A stretch of DNA of 64,000 nt from Megaleporinus macrocephalus. Its lineage: Eukaryota; Chordata; Actinopteri; Characiformes; Anostomidae. Within the stretch, counting starts at the first letter, position 1. Every line of letters starts with the position of its first letter. The position numbers were made by a program, and so were the translations under genes. The stretch spans positions 6,544,394 to 6,608,393 of the forward strand of contig CM038716.1 in the NCBI GenBank assembly GCA_021613375.1, written 5' to 3'. The notes below the pieces were generated by a model. That model worked only from the letters and a program-made list of their open reading frames with translations. It was not told the origin of the DNA and ran no database searches. Positions 1 through 23,667 of this stretch are shown here, piece after piece.

Positions 1-726
1 CTGTATTTGTCTGTCTGTCTGTCTGTGTGTGTGCTGTCTGTATTTGTCTGTCTGTCTGTGTGTGTGCTGTCTGTATTTGTCTGTCTGTCTGTCTATGTGT
101 GTGCGCTGTCTGTATTTGTCTGTCTGTCTGTCTGTGTGTGCGCTGCCTGTATTTCTGTCTGTCTGTGTGTGTGCTGTCTGTATTTCTGTCTGTCTGTCTG
201 TGTGTGTGTGCGCTGCCTGTATTTGTCTGTCTGTCTGTGTGTGTGTGCTGTCTGTATTTGTCTGTCTGTGTGTGTGTGCTGTCTGTATTTGTCTGTCTGT
301 GTGTGTGTGTGTGTGTGTGCTGCCTGTATTTGTCTGTCTGTGTGTGTGTGCTGTCTGTATTTGTCTGTCTGTGTGTGTGTGCTGTCTGTATTTGTCTGTC
401 TGTGTGTGTGTGCTGTCTGTATTTGTCTGTCTGTCTATGTGTGTGCGCTGTCTGTATTTGTCTGTCTGTCTGTCTATGTGTGTGCGCTGTCTGTATTTGT
501 CTGTCTGTCTGTCTGTCTGTGTGTGCGCTGCCTGTATTTCTGTCTGTCTGTGTGTGCTGTCTGTATTTCTGTCTGTCTGTCTGTGTGTGTGTGCGCTGCC
601 TGTATTTGTCTGTCTGTCTGTGTGTGTGTGTGCTGTCTGTATTTGTCTGTGTGTGTGTGCTGTCTGTCTGTATTTGTCTGTCTGTGTGTGTGCTGTCTGT
701 ATTTGTCTGTGTGTGTGTGTGCTGTC

Positions 727-757
<31 letters not shown>

Positions 758-1700
758 TGTATTTGTCTGTGTGTGTGTGTCTGTGTGTGTGCGCTGCCTG
801 TATTTGTCTGTCTGTGTGTGTGCTGTCTGTATTTCTGTCTGTCTGTGTATGTGCTGCCTGTATTTGTCTGTCTGTATTTGTCTGTCTGTCTGTGTGTGTG
901 CTGTCTGTATTTGTCTGTGTGTGTTTGTGTGTGTGTGTGTGTGTGCTGTCTGTCTGTATTTGTCTGTCTGTGTGTGTGCTGTCTGTATTTGTCTGTGTGT
1001 GTGTGTGTGCTGTCTGTCTGTATTTGTCTGTCTGTGTGTGTGCTGTCTGTATTTGTCTGTCTGTGTCTGTGTGTGTGCTGTCTGTATTTTTCTGTCTGTC
1101 TGTGTGTGTGTGCTGCCTGTATTTGTCTGTCTGTGTCTGTGTGTGTGCTGTCTGTATTTTTCTGTCTGTCTGTGTCTGTGTGTGTGCTGTCTGTATTTTT
1201 CTGTCTGTCTGTGTGTGTGCTGTCTGTATTTGTCTGTCTGTGTGTGTGTGCTCTCTGTATTTGTCTGTCTGTGTGTGTGTGCTGTCTGTATTTGTCTGGC
1301 TGTCTGTATTTGTCTGTCTGTATTTGTCTGGATTTGTTTAGTGTGTGTGTGTGTGTGTGATGTCTGTGTCTGTATATGTACAGTGTCTGTATTTGTCGGC
1401 TGGCTGTGTGTGTGTGTGTATATGTATGATGTCTGTCTGTGTGTGTATGTTGTCTGCAAACCTAGTAAGATGTGTGATGTCTTATTGTATATCGTAGTGT
1501 GTGGTTCTTCTGTGTGATGTCTGTGTTTGTATGTATGTTTATCTGTGTGTGTTTATGATGTTTGTCTGTATGAATAAATATAACGTCTAGCTGTATGTAG
1601 GCTTTCTATCTGTGTGTATGTATGATGTCTATCTGTCTGTGGCTGTGTGTATGTATGACGTCTGTGTGATGTCTGTCTGTCTGTGGCTGTGTGTAAGTAT
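1..1700. repeat. CTGT/GT-rich minisatellite, probably in an atg16l1 intron
   Basis: The + strand is built from CTGTCTGT and (GT)n blocks punctuated by TGCTGTCTGTATTTGTCTG about every 30-50 bases. It is regular to about 1345 and decays into TATGATGTCTGTCTG-type variants up to about 1700. Long open frames in several + frames contain only Cys, Leu, Val, Ser and Phe, as expected from a low-complexity array and not from a gene. Because atg16l1 exons follow on the same strand, the array probably lies in an upstream intron of that gene; this is inferred from position. The left end is cut by the window, and no exon is recognisable here or in the AT-rich stretch 1700-2023. Confidence 0.9.
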
Positions 1701-2023
1701 GATGTTTTGCTTTTTGTTTACCATATAAAATATTTAACATATAAAATATGTTAAAGTTTATAGTTATCACATTAATATAATCAGATTGACCCCCCCACTA
1801 TTATCACACAGCTTTCTCTTGAGCTGGTGGTCAGTTATCTGTATTAATAAACATTGTTGTTCTTAATAAACTGTTTATTATAAGTTTTATTTCTAAACAG
1901 GGTGGCTTATACTTATTTATGGATCTGCAGTTCCACATTTTAACAGCCATGTGTTGAGTGCTATGTTCCTCCTGCCCCAGGCTGCTGTGTATGTATGATT
2001 GATGGCGTCTGTGTTTGTTTCAG

Positions 2024-13551
<11,528 letters not shown>

Positions 13552-13775
13552 TTGGTCCGTCTCTACCCTGGCAGGATGTGATTGGATAAAGCTGTCTATT
13601 AAAGGACAAAGCGGAGAGAGTCGCACTTTCTTTTTCTGGCACTTGGACTTTATTTCACAGGATGCAACATGGCAGGCGGGAGGGCGGTGTTAGGGGTGGC
13701 GCTGGAAGAAGGGGCGGAGTTTACAGCCTTATACGTCCAACCTATAACCGCATTCATATCAGCACTCCTGTTATA

Positions 13776-13830
<55 letters not shown>

Positions 13831-14130
13831 TGCTTTTTTTTCAGAAGATAAACGTGTGGAAGGTCTGAAGCATCCGGTTTCTGTAATGTTGTTATTTAAA
13901 GGGGTCGCTTTTCGTTCTTTTCGCCTTAAATGTATTTATCCGCCTGCGGGGCCTGCAGCAGTAAGTCAACTGCAGTACCCGATTATGCCACTAGAGGACG
14001 CCATATATCCGCTCGTCCTCTCTGCAGCTGACATGCTCACTGCTGATTGGCTGAGTAGGTAGGTGAAGCCCCACCTCCTCATTGCATCTCTTGAAAAATG
14101 TAAGCATACGTTTAAAAAAAACAAATAAAT
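13552..14130 (+). other. atg16l1: Probable atg16l1 3' UTR with AATAAA
   Basis: This follows directly after the atg16l1 stop codon. It contains a (CT)n(CA)n microsatellite at about 13775-13830 and a canonical AATAAA at 14124-14129, about 575 bases past the stop. No closer AATAAA is apparent, so this is the likeliest poly(A) signal. Transcript data would be needed to fix the end. Confidence 0.45.
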
Positions 14131-14154
14131 ACAAATCCTTCATTTAAAAACACA

Positions 14155-14947
14155 GCTGAAGGACAAGTTCACCAAAATTCAAATTTTAACAGTTTTCTTG
14201 TTTATTGGGAATATGCTTCCCTTAAAAGATTGACATCAGTCTTCACACACCAAACAAGTCCCGGCAGATTGACTCGGCTGATTGAAAGTATCCAGTTGCT
14301 CGAAATCTGGGTTGGAGCATCAGTGGAGCCGCCCTGTAACCCAGCACTTGGAGCTTTCTCACAAAGCAGGACTTTCAGCAGAACAGTTTAAGCTCAAAGT
14401 GTCCAATAGGAATATCAGTGTCACGTTTAGAGATTTAAACGCTGATGGAACCTGAAGCTGAGACACGGCAGCACACAGAGAAGAGTTAAAGGGGAGGTCC
14501 ACTAAAATTGTCATGGCACTGCTTTTGTGGCTGAGCGGCAACTTTTCACTACAGCACAGGGTCACTCCGTTAGTATGTGTGTAAAATAATTGGATTTTAA
14601 TGTTTGATATATCAGTTGGTCAGTAATATTGGCTGGTATTAACGAAGCTGTGTATGATGTGCTGTTTAAGGCTGTGAGTTTTTGCTGTTTGTGTCACAAT
14701 TGAGAACAGACAGTCATTTCAGACGGTTAAGCAGACTAGCTTAATATATTATGGTCTAAAATGTAAAATTTTAAATAGAAAGCTATAACTGTATTTTTTT
14801 AGTTATTTAAATCTTTGTACTGGTTGCATCCCAATTTATTTTATATTTTATTTTTACTTTCAGCTGCCAGGAAAGTGACAGCATGCTTATAATATTGGAC
14901 GAGTTGTTGTACAAAACAGTCGAATTTTGGTGGACTTTCCCTTTAAG
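14155..14947. mobile_element. Probable non-autonomous DNA transposon with inverted ends
   Basis: The left end reads AAGGACAAGTTCACCAAAAT and the right end reads GAATTTTGGTGGACTTTCCC followed by TTTAAG. Reverse-complemented, the right end matches the left through the GTTCACCAAAATTC core, so the block has terminal inverted repeats of about 25 bases. A second internal GGTCCACTAAAATTG at about 14497 suggests nesting or internal duplication. No transposase frame is present. The stretch from here to 15400 holds a poly-T-rich tract and nothing else recognisable. Confidence 0.55.
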
Positions 14948-15419
14948 CCTTGCCCAGAATGACAGCCCTGTCTACATGAATAGTAATATTAATTAAAACT
15001 AAAAAAATACTGTTTTCTTTCCAGAAGGTTGATATAAATATTTCAGTTCATAAATATAAATGTAAGACATGCATCTCCATTGTGTTTTTTTTTTATTTGT
15101 TTGTTTGTTTTTGGGCCGAAAAGGTTTTTGGAAAACATTGAAATGGTTTTCTTTGTTCAGTAAAGTCACAATTTTTTTTTGTTCCATCAGCGATGAAACG
15201 TATCTTCCCGCATCTGAAACTGTCCAGTACACGTACAGTTATGGAGAGTGTGTGTTCAGCTTTTTGTGTTAGCTCACATACACACTGTGAAAAAGAGAAC
15301 CCCTCCGGCCCCTCGCAGACGCCCCACCAACTTATTTCCAGACAAAACAGCCATTAAGTACTTTTCTATTCTGCACAAGCCTCAACAAATATCAGACGTC
15401 TAAATATTTATTGTGTCTA

Positions 15420-16905
15420 CTCTTTACCTTCTTTACCTTCTACTCTTTACCTTCTACTCTTTACCTTCTACTCTTTACCTTCTTTACCTTCTACTCTTTA
15501 CCTTCTACTCTTTACCTTCTACTCTTTACCTTCTTTACCTTCTACTCTTTACCTTCTACTCTTTACCTTCTACTCTTTACCTTCTTTACCTTCTACTCTT
15601 TACCTTCTACTCTTTACCTTCTACTCTTTACCTTCTTTACCTTCTACTCTTTACCTTCTACTCTTTACCTTCTACTCTTTACCTTCTTTACCTTCTACTC
15701 TTTACCTTCTACTCTTTACCTTCTACTCTTTACCTTCTTTACCTTCTACTCTTTACCTTCTACTCTTTACCTTCTACTCTTTACCTTCTTTACCTTCTAC
15801 TCTTTACCTTCTACTCTTTACCTTCTACTCTTTACCTTCTACTCTTTACCTTCTACTCTTTACCTTCTTTACCTTCTACTCTTTACCTTCTACTCTTTAC
15901 CTTCTACTCTTTACCTTCTTTACCTTCTACTCTTTACCTTATTTACCTTCTACTCTTTACCTTCTACTCTTTACCTTCTTTACCTTCTACTCTTTACCTT
16001 CTTTACCTTCTACTCTTTACCTTCTTTACCTTCTACTCTTTACCTTCTACTCTTTACCTTCTACTCTTTACCTTCTTTACCTTCTACTCTTTACCTTCTA
16101 CTCTTTACCTTCTTTACCTTCTACTCTTTACCTTCTACTCTTTACCTTCTACTCTTTACCTTCTACTCTTTACCTTCTACTCTTTACCTTCTTTACCTTC
16201 TACTCTTTACCTTCTACTCTTTACCTTCTTTACCTTCTACTCTTTACCTTCTACTCTTTACCTTCTACTCTTTACCTTCTACTCTTTACCTTCTACTCTT
16301 TACCTTCTTTACCTTCTACTCTTTACCTTCTACTCTTTACCTTCTACTCTTTACCTTCTTTACCTTCTACTCTTTACCTTCTACTCTTTACCTTCTACTC
16401 TTTACCTTCTTTACCTTCTACTCTTTACCTTCTTTACCTTCTACTCTTTACCTTCTTTACCTTCTACTCTTTACCTTCTACTCTTTACCTTCTACTCTTT
16501 ATCTTCTACTCTTTATCTTCTTTACCTTCTACTCTTTACCTTCTACTCTTTACCTTCTTTACCTTCTACTCTTTACCCTCTTTACCTTCTACTCTTTACC
16601 TTCTACTCTTTACCTTCTACTCTTTATCTTCTTTACCTTCTACTCTTTACCTTCTACTCTTTACCTTATTTACCTTCTGCTCTTTACCTTCTACTCTTTA
16701 CCTTCTTTACCTTCTACTCTTTACCTTCTTTACCTTCTACTCTTTACCTTCTTTACCTTCTACTCTTTACCTTCTAGTCTTTACCTTCTTTACCTTCTAC
16801 TCTTTACCTTCTTTACCTTCTACTCTTTACCTTCTTTACCTTCTACTCTTTACCTTCTTTACCTTTTACTCTTTACCTTCTTTACCTTCTATTCTTTACT
16901 TTCAT
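15420..16905. repeat. Near G-free CTTTACCTTCTACT satellite with 51-bp higher-order unit
   Basis: The array mixes a 14-base unit (TCTACTCTTTACCT) and a 9-base unit (TCTTTACCT). On the left side, three 14-mers plus one 9-mer make a regular 51-base higher-order repeat (17 codons, hence the long open frames). Further right the order is irregular. The + strand contains almost no G for about 1.49 kb; I see isolated ones near 16678 and 16774. The repeat-like open frames here are not genes. Confidence 0.93.
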
Positions 16906-17400
16906 CATGGCTTTCAGTCACTTTCAGTTTCTCAGAGAGACTTGCATCTGAAGTTCAGTCTTAGAAGCTGCTTCTTCTTCTCACTATCCAAATAACCCCA
17001 AACAGGTTCAGTGGTGTTGAGGTTCTGGACTCTGGGGTGGTCAGTCCATTGTTCTGAGAACAGCAGCTTCTTTGTTTGAAGTGTCTCCTTTTCTCAGTGA
17101 GGAGCTTCTTGAACAGATACACATCTTTTCAGACCCCATAGCGCTGAGGAGGCTTCTCACAGTGGAAGGATGTTTTCAGATCTAATGCTAGAGTGATGTT
17201 CTCCTCTCTCAAAGATAAAAACTGCTGTTTATCTGATGGCGGCAGTGTTGGTGGGTCTACCATGTCTTCCAGGTGATTGTTGGGAACCACATCTTGTAGC
17301 TTTTAAGCAGTTTTAGAAACTCCATTTCTTACACTTTGACTTTCTCCCTCCTTATACAAGTAGATCTATACAAGTAGATTATACCCAATATCCTCACCGA
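16905..17400 (-). pseudogene. Degenerate Tc1-like transposase fragment
   Basis: Read on the - strand, the segment around 16985-17060 gives a frame with LNTTEPVWGYL. This is a decayed form of the Tc1/mariner DDE-region motif SPDLNPIEHVWDYL, and an overlapping frame supplies PPQSP. Frameshifts and stops prevent any intact protein. Nearby wording (GGTGGGTCTACCATGTCTTC at about 17250) recurs at about 42247-42262, showing two copies of the same family in the window. Confidence 0.6.
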
Positions 17401-17965
17401 CATCACCTGGAAAATGAATAGCTTGTACTTGATGGCTGTTTTGATGTAGTGAAATAAGTTGGGGGTGGGGGTGGGGGGTGGGGTCTCTGGCTTTTGCACG
17501 TTGCTGTAAACCTGCTCACTTGTAGATGCAAAGCTTGAATGAAGGTGGGTGGGGTTTAGAGATGATTGGCGGCAGAATGAGTCGGTTGGACTTACTCCAG
17601 GTCTTCTACAGGGTCTCGATTATAAAAATTCTATACTGCTACGGTATTCATGTGCACGTTATCGCAAAGGCTTATGGGTAATTCTGTATCGAACTTGATG
17701 TTATAGAAGAAAAGTGCTGACAAACCACACACTATACAGTTTATTGAGTTGCAGCCTCTCATTGACTGCTGCTTCAGGAGGCCGAGGCTTGAGGGCGGGT
17801 GCTAAGGATGACCTCTGTATCCCATTGGCTAAAGAAGTGTATAAGTTATGATAAATGGATAAATGTATATGAAGTGTCTGTGTATGTCTGAGAAATGTTT
17901 ACACACAACCAAACATGACTGTGTGTGGTTTGTCTTTCATAAACAAAATCAACAAACATTTATTA

Positions 17966-17972
<7 letters not shown>
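17400..17972. other. Intergenic, no clear feature
   Basis: A G-rich tract (GGGGGTGGGGGTGGGGGGTG) is present at about 17461-17480. I see no coding or mobile-element signature in the rest. Confidence 0.5.

Positions 17973-17974
<2 letters not shown>

Positions 17975-18057
<83 letters not shown>
17975..18057. repeat. (TA)n microsatellite
   Basis: An uninterrupted run of about 80 bases of alternating T and A abuts the left end of the fold-back element. It is one of six long (TA)n tracts in the window. Confidence 0.97.
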
Positions 18058-18063
<6 letters not shown>

Positions 18064-18786
18064 CATGGATCAACTCCTTGTATCTACACTCCCTGTCCAC
18101 TGTGTCAGCTCCACTGACCATACAGGAGCTATACTTACAGACTGTAGTTCATCTGATTCTCTGTATACTTTATTAATTAGGACCCCCACAGATATTATTT
18201 GGGTGGTGGGTCATTCTCAGCACTGCAGTGACACTGATGGGGTGGTGGTGGTGGTGTGTTGGTGGTGTATGTTGTGCTGGTGTGAGTGGATCAGACACAG
18301 CAGTGCTGCTGCTGGAGTGTTTAAACACTGTGTCCACTCACTGTCCACTCTATTAGACACTCCTACTACTTACTGGTCCACCTTGTAGATGTAAAGTCAG
18401 ACACAGTAGATCATCTGCTGCTGCACAGTTTGTGTTCCTCTAGTTCTTCATCAGTGGACACAGGACGCCGCCCACAGGACACTGTTGGTTGGATGATGTT
18501 GGTTGGTGGACGATTCTCAGTCAGGTGTTTAAACCCTCCAGCAGCACTGCTGTGTCTGATCCACTCTCACCAGCATCTGAGAATGATCCACCTTCCTAAT
18601 CATGCCTGCTCTGTGGTGGTCCTGTGGGGGTCCTGATCATTAAAGAACAGAGTAATAAAGTATACAGAGAATCAGATGAACTACAGTCTGTAAGTGGAGC
18701 TCCTGTGTGGTCAGTGGAGCTCATACAGTGGACAGTGTGTGTAGATACAAGGAGGTGGTTTTAATGTTGTGGCTGATCTGTGTATA
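18054..18786. mobile_element. Long fold-back (palindromic) non-autonomous DNA element
   Basis: The two halves are inverted copies. The left has CTCCTTGTATCTACACTCCC, CAGCTCCACTGACCATACAG, GGGTCATTCTCAGCACTG and GTGTGAGTGGATCAGACACA. The right has the reverse complements TCTGATCCACTCTCACC, TGAGAATGATCCACC, GGTCAGTGGAGCTCATACAG and GTGTAGATACAAGGAGGTGG, ending CTGATCTGTGTATA. The left terminus is shortened by a deletion between ACACATACATGGATC and the CTCCTTG motif. There is no coding capacity. From memory this family is abundant in characiform genomes; a half copy lies at 4130-4497. The tract to its right (18787-19090) is unremarkable. Confidence 0.85.
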
Positions 18787-19089
18787 TTGGTACGTACACA
18801 CACATATAGGAGCACATGCACAAATATATATGTCCCATATGTGCAGATAAACGTGTATGTACACATGTGTGTACAGTGGTGTGTGATTATGCTGAGCCCC
18901 CGGGTGAGGGGACTGTGTGTGTAATCTGTGCTGATCTGAGCTCTCAGACTGCTGAGTGTGACCACACGGGTTTTACCCTCACGCTAAATCTGAAAACTCT
19001 CAGCAGGTCCTCATCTCACATCAGGTATTCTCCTGATCACTCCTCCACACTTCACCTCAGTGCAGTAACATACACTTCTTTTACAAATG

Positions 19090-20780
19090 CTAGAGTGAGT
19101 ACACCCAATACTCTCTCTACACCCAATTCTATACTCTCTCTAAAACTAATTCTATAATCAAAACACCACGATTCTATACTCTCTACACCACGATTCTATA
19201 CTCTTTCTACACCCAATTCTATACTCTCTCTAAAACTAATTATATACTCTCTCTACACCACGATTCTATACTCTCTCTAAAACTAATTCTATACTCTCTA
19301 CACCACGATTCTATACTCTCTCTAAAACTAATTCTATACTCTCTACACCATGATTCTATACTCTCTCTACACCCAATTCTATACTCTCTAAAACTAATTC
19401 TATACTCTCTCTACACCACGGTTCTATACTCTCTCTAAAACTAATTCTATACTCTCTACACCATGATTCTATACTCTCTCTACACCCAATTCTATACTCT
19501 CTAAAACTAATTATATACTCTCTCTACACCACGATTCTATACTCTATCTAAAACTAATTCTATACTCTCTACACCACGATTCTATACTCTCTCTAAAACT
19601 AATTCTATACTCTCTACACCACGATTCTATACTCTCTCTACACCATGGTTCTATACTCTCTAAAACTAATTCTATACTCTCTCTACACCACGGTTCTATA
19701 CTCTCTCTAAAACTAATTCTATACTCTCTCTAAACCACGATTCTATACTCTCTCTATACCACGGTTCTATACTCTCTCTAAAACTAATTCTATACTCTCT
19801 AAACCACGATTCTATACTCTCTCTACACCCGATTCTATACTCTCTCTACACCCGATTCTATACTCTCTCTACACCACGATTCTATTCTCTCTACACCATG
19901 ACTCTATACTCTCTCTAAAACTAATTCTATAATTTCTGCACCACGATTCTATACTCTCTCTAAAACTAATTCTATAATTTCTACACCACGATTCTATACT
20001 CTCTCCACACCAGGATTCTATACTCTCTCTAAAACTAATTCTATACTCTCTACACCACAATTCTATACTCTCTCTAAAACTAATTCTATAATCTCTACAC
20101 CACGATTCTATACTCTCTCTACACCATGGTTCTATACTCTCTCTCTACACCACGGTTCTATACTCTATACACCACGATTCTATACTCTCTACACCCAATT
20201 CTATACTCTTTCTACACCACGGTTCTATACTCTCTCTACACCACGATTCTATACTCTCTCTAAAACTAATTCTATAATCTCAACACCACGACTCTATACT
20301 CTCTCTACACCTGATTCTATACTCTCCCTATACCACAATTCTATACTCTCTCTTCACCCCGATTCTATACTCTCTCTACACCTGATTCTATACTCTCTCT
20401 ACACCACGATTCTATACTCTCTCTACACCTGATTCTATACTCTCTCTACACCTGATTCTATACTCTCTCTACACCACAATTCTATACTCTCTCTACACCT
20501 GATTCTATACTCTACACCACGATTCTATACTCTCTGTACACCACGCTTCTATACTATCTCTACACCTGATTTTATAGTCTCTATATCTGATTCTATACTC
20601 TCTCTACACCATGATTCTGTACACTCTCTACATCTGATTCTATACACTCTCTAAAACTGATTCTGCTCTCTCTACAGCTGTTTTTATTCTCTTTCTAGAC
20701 CTGATTTTATAGTCTCTCTAAAACTGATTCTATACACTCTCTACACCTGATTTTATAGTCTCTATAAAATCAGGCCAATT
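19090..20780. repeat. TATACTCTCTCTAAAACTAA / CACCACGATTC minisatellite
   Basis: Units of about 20-27 bases alternate between AAAACTAATTCTATACTCTC, CACCACGATTCTATACTCTC, CACCCAATTCTATACTCTC and CACCTGATTCTATACTCTC types. They share the core TTCTATACTCTCTCTA. The order of unit types is patchy, and the array decays at its right edge. Diverged members reappear at 21130-21450, so the array once extended further and was interrupted by the element at about 20930-21124. Confidence 0.9.
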
Positions 20781-20929
20781 ATATATCTACTAGAGACAGA
20801 TTTTATCTGTCCAGTATCACTCATTTGACTTCAGTCCTGGATATATTTGAAGTGCATTATTTAGTATTTGGACCTTCTGGATCATTGACTTCAATCTGAT
20901 AAATTCTTGTATTTCTTAATATCTCACTT

Positions 20930-21124
20930 AGGGGTGTGCCATATCATATAGTATGCAATAATAACATTTAATTTTCGTTTTGTTGCAGTAGTGCATTCTT
21001 GAAATATATTTTCTAATTTATTGAAATATAAATTCAATGATTTGTCATATCTCTAAGAGTGTTGTATCGCAAAAATACCATGAAATATCGTGATATAATT
21101 GTAGGACCGTATCGCTCACACCTA
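20930..21124. mobile_element. Probable small MITE interrupting the minisatellite
   Basis: The left end CTTAGGGGTGTGCCATATC and right end CGTATCGCTCACACCTAA are inverted copies of each other over the TTAGG(G)GTGTG core. The interior is AT-rich with ATATCGTGATAT. Minisatellite-like sequence lies on both sides, consistent with insertion into the array. No coding capacity. Confidence 0.6.
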
Positions 21125-21454
21125 ATTCTCTCTACTCATAACTTTATATGATCTCTGCACCGGAGTCCATCATCTTTCTACACCAATTCTATAGTCTCTC
21201 CACATCTGATTCTATAGTCTGTCTTCACCAAATCCTATAGTTCCTCTACACCAGCTTACATCCTCTCTCTACATCTGATTTCATCATATTTCTACACCCA
21301 ATTCTATAGTGTCTCTACATCTGATTCTGTAGTGTCTCTACACTCGATTTTATAGTCCTTCTACACCCAATTCCAATTTGTCTTCACCTGATTCTTAGTC
21401 TCTTTAAACTCAATTCTAAAGTCTCTCTTTAAACCCAATTCTATAGTTTCTTTG

Positions 21455-22380
21455 CACTCACATACAAGCTGTTTGAGCGCTTGATCCTCAACAGGCTTGC
21501 CCCAGCTGTTGAACCAGCCATCATCCCTCAACAAGCCGGATTCCCACCTGGAAAATCCACGACAAGCCAACTTCTGAATCTCACACAGCACATTGAAGAC
21601 AGGTTTCAGAAAGGACTGGTGAGAGGAGCCATCTTTGTTGACCTGCCTTCTGTGTATGACACTGTGAACCACCACCTCCTTCTGGAAAACGGAGCGGCTT
21701 GCCTCAGGGAAGCGTGCTGGCCCCACTACTAGCTATATGACATCTACACCAATGACCAGCCAGTGGACCAGAAGACTAAGCGGTTCATCTACACTGACGA
21801 TCTCTGTGTAACAACCCAGAAGAGTACGTTTGAAGCTGTAGAAGCGAATCTCATCTCAGCCCTGAATGAGTTACTCCATCTACACGCAAACCCTCGAAGA
21901 CTCAAATCTGCTCGTTCCATCCCAGGAACCGGAAAGCAAAGCGACACCTTAACTTCTCATGGTCTGGAACACCTCTTGAGCATTGCACCAACCCTGTCTA
22001 CCTGGGTGTAACACTGGATCGTACCCTTTTCTATAAGGAACACGTCAAAACCACCAAACTGAAAGTAAACTCCTGAAACAACATCCTTCGGAAGCTGCCC
22101 AACTCCAAATGGGGAGCTACAGCTGCTGCGTAATCACTGGTTGCTTGAAGCCTATAAACCTAAACAACTTGCACCACCTGCCGATGTAAGACGGGAAGTC
22201 GCCAGCCGAGCAGTGATGAACTCCACCCACTCTATGGGCTTCTCTCGGAGCTTCATAAGCGAGACAGTTCTCTGGATAAGGAAGCTCTGGTGATGGTTCA
22301 CCTCCACAGAATGGTAGGAGCAGACATACGGAGGTTTGGGTGGATGTTTTAAATTTAGAGCTTCAGCCATAGACGCAGGT
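21455..22380 (+). pseudogene. Non-LTR retrotransposon (jockey-like) reverse transcriptase remnant
   Basis: The first segment reads LFERLILNRLAPAV, then QAGFPPGKSTTSQLLNLTQH and GAIFVDLPSVYDTVNHHLLL, the palm-domain motif with a degraded (A/V)YDTVNH. The reverse transcriptase motif GLPQGSVLAP is encoded at about 21697-21726, but in another frame from VYDTVNH, showing a deletion plus frameshift. Then RFIYTDDLCVTTQKSTFEAV supplies the Y-x-DD catalytic motif (YTDDL). Decayed downstream sequence continues past a stop at 22009 to about 22380. No endonuclease or 5' part is visible. Clearly a dead LINE fragment. Confidence 0.85.
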
Positions 22381-22429
22381 GGTCTTCTTTGGAAGGCGGC
22401 CCCCCAACACTCTGATCCTTATGTGCTGT

Positions 22430-23410
22430 GTTCGTAACTCTGTTGTTCAAGCCAAGTTTTCCTCTTCTTCCAATTACTGACTCCCTCTAACTGAACATGT
22501 TATGATAGTCATTTTATGTTTGTTGTCGTTTTGCTTGTAATCAGTATCAACGTATTCGCAGTTACACAGGAAGTTCTAACACAAAGTAAACAAAGATTGA
22601 CGCTCAGTGTTGTCATGGAAACTAGCATGAATACCCGCTTCTATAGTCTCTCTGTTCCGGTTCTGGTCTCTCTACTTCTGATTTTCATAGGCTTGCTTCA
22701 CCTGAATCCATGGTTTCCTTACAATTGTTTCCATGGTTTCCTCACAGGTCCTACTCGTCAGTTATTCTCAGTTTCTTTCAGGGATTACACCCATTTCCAC
22801 TGTTACGTTGCACTAATATACCTTGTAACATCTCCAATTGTCACACTTCAACTGCTTCCATTTTTATTTTGTACCAATTTCCATGGTTACGTTAAGGCTA
22901 AAGACTGCCAAAGTAATTTAAGGAGAGAATAACATATATTGTCGTGACCCTTAAGCCTCGGCCCTCTCCCCCCTCTTTTCAGAGGGGGTGGTTTTGACAG
23001 TTTGGGAGAGGGGCATGGGCTTCCATCGTGACTCAGCAAACTAGCTAGCGGTGGTAGCCTAGCGCTAGCTAACTCTTTCTCCAGCTAGCATCACCACAGC
23101 GGGCGGAAATTATCGTACAGTTAAGCCCCGCCCACTTAGAGGGAAGATATGATTGGTCAGTTTTACTGTTATTTGAAATTGGTATGGAGCTGAATTATAA
23201 CTGCCTGGCCCCCTCTGTACATGAACAGCGGGACCACCAATCACCAACATTCTGCGGAGTCATCACAGTCCTTATAGGGGGAGACACAGGCTCACAGGCT
23301 TCCACTTAACCCCTCACGCTCCAACACAGATTGAATAGACACGTTTAAATAATTTATTTGAATATATTATATTTAATTGTTTAGATGTTGATTGTCAAAC
23401 TGTAGGTAGA
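22430..23410. other. Intergenic, little recognisable content
   Basis: There is a short run of TTCCATGGTTTCCT-like words at about 22705-22750, a perfect small hairpin at about 22967-22988 (CCCCTC...GAGGGG around TTTTCA), and a GCTAGC-rich patch at about 23040-23095. No gene, mobile-element end or conserved block is apparent. Confidence 0.45.
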
Positions 23411-23414
23411 TAAA

Positions 23415-23418
<4 letters not shown>

Positions 23419-23492
<74 letters not shown>

Positions 23493-23530
23493 GTGTGTAT
23501 GTATGTGTGTGTGTGTATGTGTGTGTGTGT
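23419..23530. repeat. (TA)n-(GTAT)n-(GT)n compound microsatellite
   Basis: About 64 bases of alternating TA run directly into GTATGTAT and GTGTGTGT tracts ending about 23530. Confidence 0.97.
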
Positions 23531-23667
23531 TAAGAATATTAGAGGGCCATGACGGTTCCCCACTGGTCGTAGGTAGTTTTTGCTACCCCCCCTCTCTCTC
23601 TCTACCACAGAGGCCAGCAAAGTGGTGATCTGGCCCACTGCAGGTGTCCATCACACAGAGTGCGTCA

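Noticed and set aside
7..1517. Long + strand frames rich in Cys, Val, Leu and Ser (443-496 codons)
   Set aside because: They are translations of a CTGT/GT minisatellite in all three frames; there is no codon bias, domain or splice structure.
15411..16964. Long + strand frames of Phe/Leu/Tyr/Ser/Pro repeats (454-517 codons)
   Set aside because: Product of the CTTTACCTTCTACT array, open because the DNA strand lacks stop-forming words; not a membrane protein.
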